Assembly: GCF_001292705.1 (NCBI RefSeq)
Contig: NZ_LGAK01000011.1
Coordinates: 1 to 64,000 of the forward strand
Reading direction: 5' to 3'
Length of the DNA: 64,000 bases
From: Marinagarivorans algicola
GTDB lineage: Bacteria; Pseudomonadota; Gammaproteobacteria; Pseudomonadales; Cellvibrionaceae
Shown: piece after piece, positions 60,319 to 64,000 of the stretch
Layout: each line of letters begins with the position of its first letter
Numbering within the stretch: position 1 is the stretch's first letter
Notes under the pieces: model-generated
Seen by the model: only the letters and a program-made list of their open reading frames with translations
Database searches by the model: none
What the model was told of the DNA's origin: nothing
Made by a program: the position numbers and the translations under genes

Positions 60319-62469
60319 TTAACGTTTAGCGTGAGCGGTAAACAGAACCGTTTCCCCCTCATCAAACTGGCATTGGTCACTGGCCGAGATCCCCCGAAGC
60401 AGCTGTCCGGCTGGAACGCCATGCTTATTGGCGACTTGGCGTAAAGTTTGAATCGTGACGCGAATACCATCGGCACTATGATCCACGCCTGGGTAATCGC
60501 CATCGGTCAGTAAGATGGGCAAATCTTTCACAAAATTAACCATCTGTTGCCGCTGCGCGTGTTTGAGGTCTGTACTTGAGTTCGCATTGGGCTCAATCGG
60601 CTTTTGATTACGCTCCGCTCTTTTGGCGGGCTCTTTTGCTTGGACATTGGTTGTCTCAGTTCGACTCGGACGCTGTGAAGCCTCTTCGATCTGAATTTCT
60701 GCCGCCGGTTCTGCGTCTTGTTTGGATAGGTCTATCAGTGCAGTGAGCCCTTTAGAAACTGGCACTTTTAGCAGCAACCCTTGCTCCTGAACACCATCAT
60801 TCGTAGTCACAGTTCTAGCCTTACGTGTCGGGTTTGCGGGATCTAATTCAAGCCAATCTAATCGACTGAGTTCAGCAAGCAATTTTCGGGGAGCACACCA
60901 ATGTCTTACGGCATCGGGATAGCGGATCAATATCTGTTCACCAACCATGACCAACGCACTGCCTGCCTCTGGGAGCCACGCCAAAGAATCAGGGAGATTC
61001 AATGCTTCTACATCGTGCTGGTTTGCGTTATTCGCGATTGCAGCATCGCTTGAATGGTGAGGCTTTTCGCATCCATCACCTGGAGCGTCTTCAATTATCT
61101 GAGGATTTTTAACATTGTCTGCATGACGAAGTTCATCATCTTGTTCGGACGGTTTTGTCGATGGCAACTCAGCCGATTTGCTGTGTTCAATTGATGATGA
61201 CGCTTCAGGCAAGTCTTGCTGCTCACTGGAACGACTCTGAGGTTCTGCTTGTGTTTGCTGTGTTGCTTCCCACTCAGGTTTACTAAACAGCGTAACACCA
61301 CTTGGCACATTCGAGCTGAACAATAAATCGGCCTCAGAAATATGCAGCATGGGTAGCCAGATTGGCTTGCCGTCTTTGATCAGCACTTCAGGGGCAAAGC
61401 TTTCATATCGCTCATTTGAGGCGGATTTAGTGGCCAATCTTCGCTCAATGAGGATGTCCGCAAGGGTATCGGGATCTCTTGGGATGCCAGGTATCTTGTC
61501 TTTGGCCAATAGCTCAATGATGTCCTTAGCCGCGCTTTTCCAAACCAAGTAAAGATGGGTTGATTGATTCGATTTTCGTAACCAGACTCTGGCGTCTCGC
61601 TGATTGACCAGCCACTGGGAACTGGCAAGTAATCGCCTCATGGCATCAAGTAGATAGCGTTCTACTGGGACACCAAGGGCATTGTCGTCAACGGAAATTC
61701 GTTGAGCTTTCAGGTCTCGCTGAACACTGGTTTGGTCAGCTTCAATGACCAGTTTAGACAGGACATGCTCGGGATCGGTATTGCCAATCGCTTCCAGCAT
61801 GGCTTGCAAAATTTCAGGGCCCGGTTGGGTTAACCAGGCGAGCAACTCAGGTGTCATCACCCGGTTTAACACCAGAATTGAAAATTGCTCGTGCCGCTTG
61901 CACCGTCCGTCGCGCCAGCGAATGAAATAGCGTTCAATGCTGTTATTTGTGGTCCACTGGGATAAGGTTTCTAAAAAAGGGTTCCACTGATAGCGTCCAT
62001 CTTCGTCTGTGATGGACAAGTCTGAAACTGGCTTACCAATATCATGGAACAAACCGCCTAATGCCGCCGCAACACGCCACCTTGGTTCTAGCTCTTTTTT
62101 CTCAATCGGTGTGCCACTGGCAACAAAGATGATCCCTTCAGCAGCTTGTGCCGCCCAGAAAGCAACTTCCAAAGAATGACGTAATAAACCACCAGCACCA
62201 CTGTGATGATGATGCTCAGAAGCTGGCAACAAATGAACATAAGCAGCCAGATGATCAATGCAGGGCTGAATCAGCCTTTGAAAATCACGCTGATTAAAGC
62301 CAAGTACCTGGCGCAGTTTGGCAATTAGCTCGTCTTGTGTGGACTGCACATCTTCAGGTGACGCAGCTGGCAAACCCTTCAGGAATGGGGGGTAGCGTGG
62401 AATTTCTGTATTCAGTTGCGATGACAGGTCTGGTAGTGCTTTGGTTTGAAATAATAGGTTTTTAAACAT
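60319..62469 (-). CDS. traI: TraI, MobH-family relaxase
   Basis: A 716-residue MobH relaxase that nicks oriT and leads the strand into the recipient. The characteristic histidine cluster is HHHHSGAGGLLRHS (His86-89), and an HD-type site is LFHDIGKPVSD (His142, Asp143). The middle carries polar, Gln/Ser/Glu-rich linkers (residues 400-480 and 600-650), and a C-terminal domain ends the protein. GGAGG lies before the ATG; the site is in a hairpin leader. Confidence 0.94.
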   Translation of the reverse strand: MFKNLLFQTKALPDLSSQLNTEIPRYPPFLKGLPAASPEDVQSTQDELIAKLRQVLGFNQRDFQRLIQPCIDHLAAYVHLLPASEHHHHSGAGGLLRHSLEVAFWAAQAAEGIIFVASGTPIEKKELEPRWRVAAALGGLFHDIGKPVSDLSITDEDGRYQWNPFLETLSQWTTNNSIERYFIRWRDGRCKRHEQFSILVLNRVMTPELLAWLTQPGPEILQAMLEAIGNTDPEHVLSKLVIEADQTSVQRDLKAQRISVDDNALGVPVERYLLDAMRRLLASSQWLVNQRDARVWLRKSNQSTHLYLVWKSAAKDIIELLAKDKIPGIPRDPDTLADILIERRLATKSASNERYESFAPEVLIKDGKPIWLPMLHISEADLLFSSNVPSGVTLFSKPEWEATQQTQAEPQSRSSEQQDLPEASSSIEHSKSAELPSTKPSEQDDELRHADNVKNPQIIEDAPGDGCEKPHHSSDAAIANNANQHDVEALNLPDSLAWLPEAGSALVMVGEQILIRYPDAVRHWCAPRKLLAELSRLDWLELDPANPTRKARTVTTNDGVQEQGLLLKVPVSKGLTALIDLSKQDAEPAAEIQIEEASQRPSRTETTNVQAKEPAKRAERNQKPIEPNANSSTDLKHAQRQQMVNFVKDLPILLTDGDYPGVDHSADGIRVTIQTLRQVANKHGVPAGQLLRGISASDQCQFDEGETVLFTAHAKR

Positions 62470-62512
62470 AGTGAACCTCCGACACGATAGTGTGAAGGCT
62501 CAACCACGGTTG
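62470..62512 (-). promoter_or_regulatory. SD-sequestering leader hairpin of traI
   Basis: On the minus strand CAACC-GT-GGTTG forms a small upper hairpin (62512-62501). Then GAGCCTTC (62501-62494) pairs with GGAGGTTC (62480-62473), eight pairs with two G-U, extended by ACAC/GTGT inside. The second arm is the ribosome-binding site. Confidence 0.65.
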
Positions 62513-62960
62513 TTCAGTTCGATAGATTCAAGAATATTGCATTAAACTATCTCGCCTATTTCAGGCCACTTAGTAGCTCGAGCTCGATTGTTAATATTTT
62601 GTTGGTTATATTGATACTTACGTATTGTGCATAAAAGAGGAAGAAACTATCATACATAGTAGAAGGGCTTAAGGTGTACTTCAGTTTGGCCCTTTCAACA
62701 GTTACTAAGCTCTACTTCCCGCTTCTCTATATTTATAACGCTCATTATTAAAAACTCAAATCTCATGTCAATAATGGCTGGGTAAAGCAGATCGAAACTC
62801 AATGTAAACCTAGTTCAGTTATACGCGCAAATTAACAAGTCAGCGCTCGACATGTAGATCACTTTGCGACTTTCGTTCCGTACACAGTTCTCAGATCGGC
62901 TTTATGTTCTTCCTGTACAGTGTACACAACAGTGGACCGCGTACCGCTGCAATTTGTAAT
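62513..62960. other. intergenic region upstream of traI
   Basis: About 450 AT-rich bases without a convincing gene, at the hotspot-5 position. A TGTACA-G-TGTACA dyad lies at 62914-62926, a short AAGGGC/GCCCTT dyad near 62666-62697, and AGCTCGAGCT near 62577. The traI promoter is expected here. I see no nick-site motif that identifies oriT. Confidence 0.5.
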
Positions 62961-63647
62961 TCACCAATCAGCAGGCTCTATCAACGAAGTAATTAAAAAG
63001 ATACCTAAATCGACAAACAACACTTTATATCGACGTGAGACTCTATCAATATGCAGTTCAATGTCTATGCAGCACCGATTGCTATCAAACTTAAACAATG
63101 TTGACTGGTCGAAATCAAGATACCGTTTCACTCTCGGAAATACGGCCTTAAACAAGGTTTCCTTGGCCGAAAATCCTATAGTAAAACTTTCAACCTTGCT
63201 TAACCCATTCTGAGCTAATAAAGTCAATTCTTTGTTACTGAGTATGTTTGATAGCGATTCCGATTGCTCGGAAGCTATCTGATGCTCAATATCCATTCCT
63301 ACAAGCAGATTATTATTCCGTAACACCAATACGCCAATTATGTTCTTAGAATGGGTGATGCTGCCAACAAAACCTGATGGCCACAAGGGTTCACGATGGA
63401 TCCCTATCGACACATCGGTATGAAAACTTCCAAGCTCCTCTAGTGCCCGTTTCGCCAACAATCGGCCGGCGAAAAACTCAATCTGACGACTACGTACCGC
63501 ATTATCAATGTTTTTCGGAAACAGGATGTCTTTGTGCTCTTGGCGAATGTAGTCAAACCCCTTATCGTTAGTTCGCATCATTAAACAAATTGCTCCGTAA
63601 CGTTCACAAACCGGCAGGCGCTCAATTCGCCAAGGGCAACTTAACAT
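62961..63647 (-). CDS. 4'-phosphopantetheinyl transferase (EntD-like)
   Basis: A 228-residue Sfp/EntD-type enzyme that attaches phosphopantetheine to carrier proteins of fatty-acid, polyketide or siderophore synthases. Landmarks in order: FFAGRLLAKRALEELG, PLWPSGFVGSITHS, GMDIEH with the Mg-binding Asp and Glu, and FSAKETLFKA. It begins three bases after the MepB-family gene ends. No synthase genes are in the window, so it may be stand-alone cargo. Confidence 0.85.
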   Translation of the reverse strand: MLSCPWRIERLPVCERYGAICLMMRTNDKGFDYIRQEHKDILFPKNIDNAVRSRQIEFFAGRLLAKRALEELGSFHTDVSIGIHREPLWPSGFVGSITHSKNIIGVLVLRNNNLLVGMDIEHQIASEQSESLSNILSNKELTLLAQNGLSKVESFTIGFSAKETLFKAVFPRVKRYLDFDQSTLFKFDSNRCCIDIELHIDRVSRRYKVLFVDLGIFLITSLIEPADW

Positions 63648-63650
63648 GAC

Positions 63651-64000
63651 TTATAATATCTCAACCAACTGTGCCCTCCCTTGTTCAATGTCGGTGAGTT
63701 CCACAAAGTTTGCGCATTGCCAGATTTTAGATCGCTTAGCCTGCTCTGCCATCGGTACAGTCCAAGGCGCGTAAACCCGAAACGCGCGCTTACCCCCTTC
63801 TAATTTCTTAGAGAAAATGTCCTTTTTTACCAACTGTTGACGCTGGAAAACAAACACACCAAAGCGTGGATGTTCATCTGCGAATATGATCACCCTGTCA
63901 ATTCCATCGCTGCAGTCAAACGGCGCAATTTCGCTGGACGGTGTCGGACGTTTCCAGAGAGTAACAAACTGACCGATTTTTTTGGGGGTATGTTTAGCCT
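63651..64000 (-). CDS. MepB-family protein (partial, 5' end off window)
   Basis: The frame is open from the right edge to the stop at 63651, covering about 115 residues. It reads KKIGQFVTLWKR, then PFDCSDGIDRVIIFAD, FGVFVFQRQQLVKKDIFS, GKRAFRVYAPW and AKRSKIWQ, typical of the MepB family. The biochemical role is unknown; the name comes from a gene beside the staphylococcal MepA pump. The start lies beyond the window. Confidence 0.82.
   Translation of the reverse strand, partial: AKHTPKKIGQFVTLWKRPTPSSEIAPFDCSDGIDRVIIFADEHPRFGVFVFQRQQLVKKDIFSKKLEGGKRAFRVYAPWTVPMAEQAKRSKIWQCANFVELTDIEQGRAQLVEIL

Noticed and set aside
62513-62960. oriT of the element
   Set aside because: In SXT/R391 oriT lies near mobI at the integrase end, outside this window; no convincing nick-region repeats were seen here.
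62920-63213. 97-residue plus-strand frame at the right end
   Set aside because: It lies antisense to the well-supported phosphopantetheinyl transferase gene and starts in the noncoding region without an SD.
11000-64000. antibiotic-resistance cargo, as often carried by SXT/R391 elements
   Set aside because: None of the hotspot genes in this window resembles a resistance determinant; MepB is only named after a neighbour of a drug pump.

Overview
The window joins a gammaproteobacterial chromosome (1 to about 10.86 kb) to most of an integrated conjugative element (about 10.86 kb to beyond the right edge). The chromosomal part holds housekeeping genes: pssA, a LigE-type periplasmic DNA ligase, a YifB/ComM ATPase, an acetyl-CoA acetyltransferase, hisD, an AI-2E-type permease, a PlsC-type acyltransferase and prfC. 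The gene content suggests a marine gammaproteobacterium, possibly Cellvibrionaceae-like, but that is a weak inference. Two copies of a 161-162 bp hairpin-forming repeat with identical 12 bp terminal inverted repeats lie in this part.

The element is recognisably of the SXT/R391 ICE family. It lies against the 5' end of prfC, the usual SXT target. Its regulatory end carries a SetR-like CI repressor, four operators, a Cro-like protein, and an FlhD/FlhC-like pair (SetD/SetC). Leftward transfer genes follow: traG, traH and traF; then traN, traU, a TrbC-TraW fusion, a TrhF-type S26 protein, a TrbI-like protein, traC and dsbC; then traA, traV, traB, traK, traE and traL; then DUF4400 and a conserved gene, traD and the MobH relaxase traI. 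Between traF and traN lies the conserved DNA-processing block: primase, radC, CobT-like VWA protein, DUF3150, WGR-like protein, CobS-like AAA+, exo, bet and ssb. Integrase, xis, mobI and oriT are not in the window and should lie to the right.

Cargo sits at the known hotspot positions. Between traN and the ssb block there is a defence island: a ribbon-helix-helix regulator, an AAA+ ATPase/subtilase pair, and a GajA/GajB pair (Gabija). Between traA and dsbC there is an unrecognised HTH protein, a 48-residue Asn-rich basic peptide, four exactly 10 bp-phased repeats and a likely structured RNA with a strong terminator. Between traL and DUF4400 there is a HigBA-type toxin-antitoxin pair with a perfect palindromic operator. 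Upstream of traI there is a phosphopantetheinyl transferase and a partial MepB-family gene. No antibiotic-resistance gene was seen.

The most notable unexplained signal is a family of leader hairpins. At 13 gene starts of the element the ribosome-binding site is paired with a segment just upstream. The paired sequences differ between genes while pairing is kept, including G-U exchanges. Nine of these starts, in the recombination block, have a second GC-rich hairpin just upstream. This looks like a shared post-transcriptional control system for the element. TraG residues 606-608 read TDD, which from memory is the R391 rather than the SXT exclusion-group signature.
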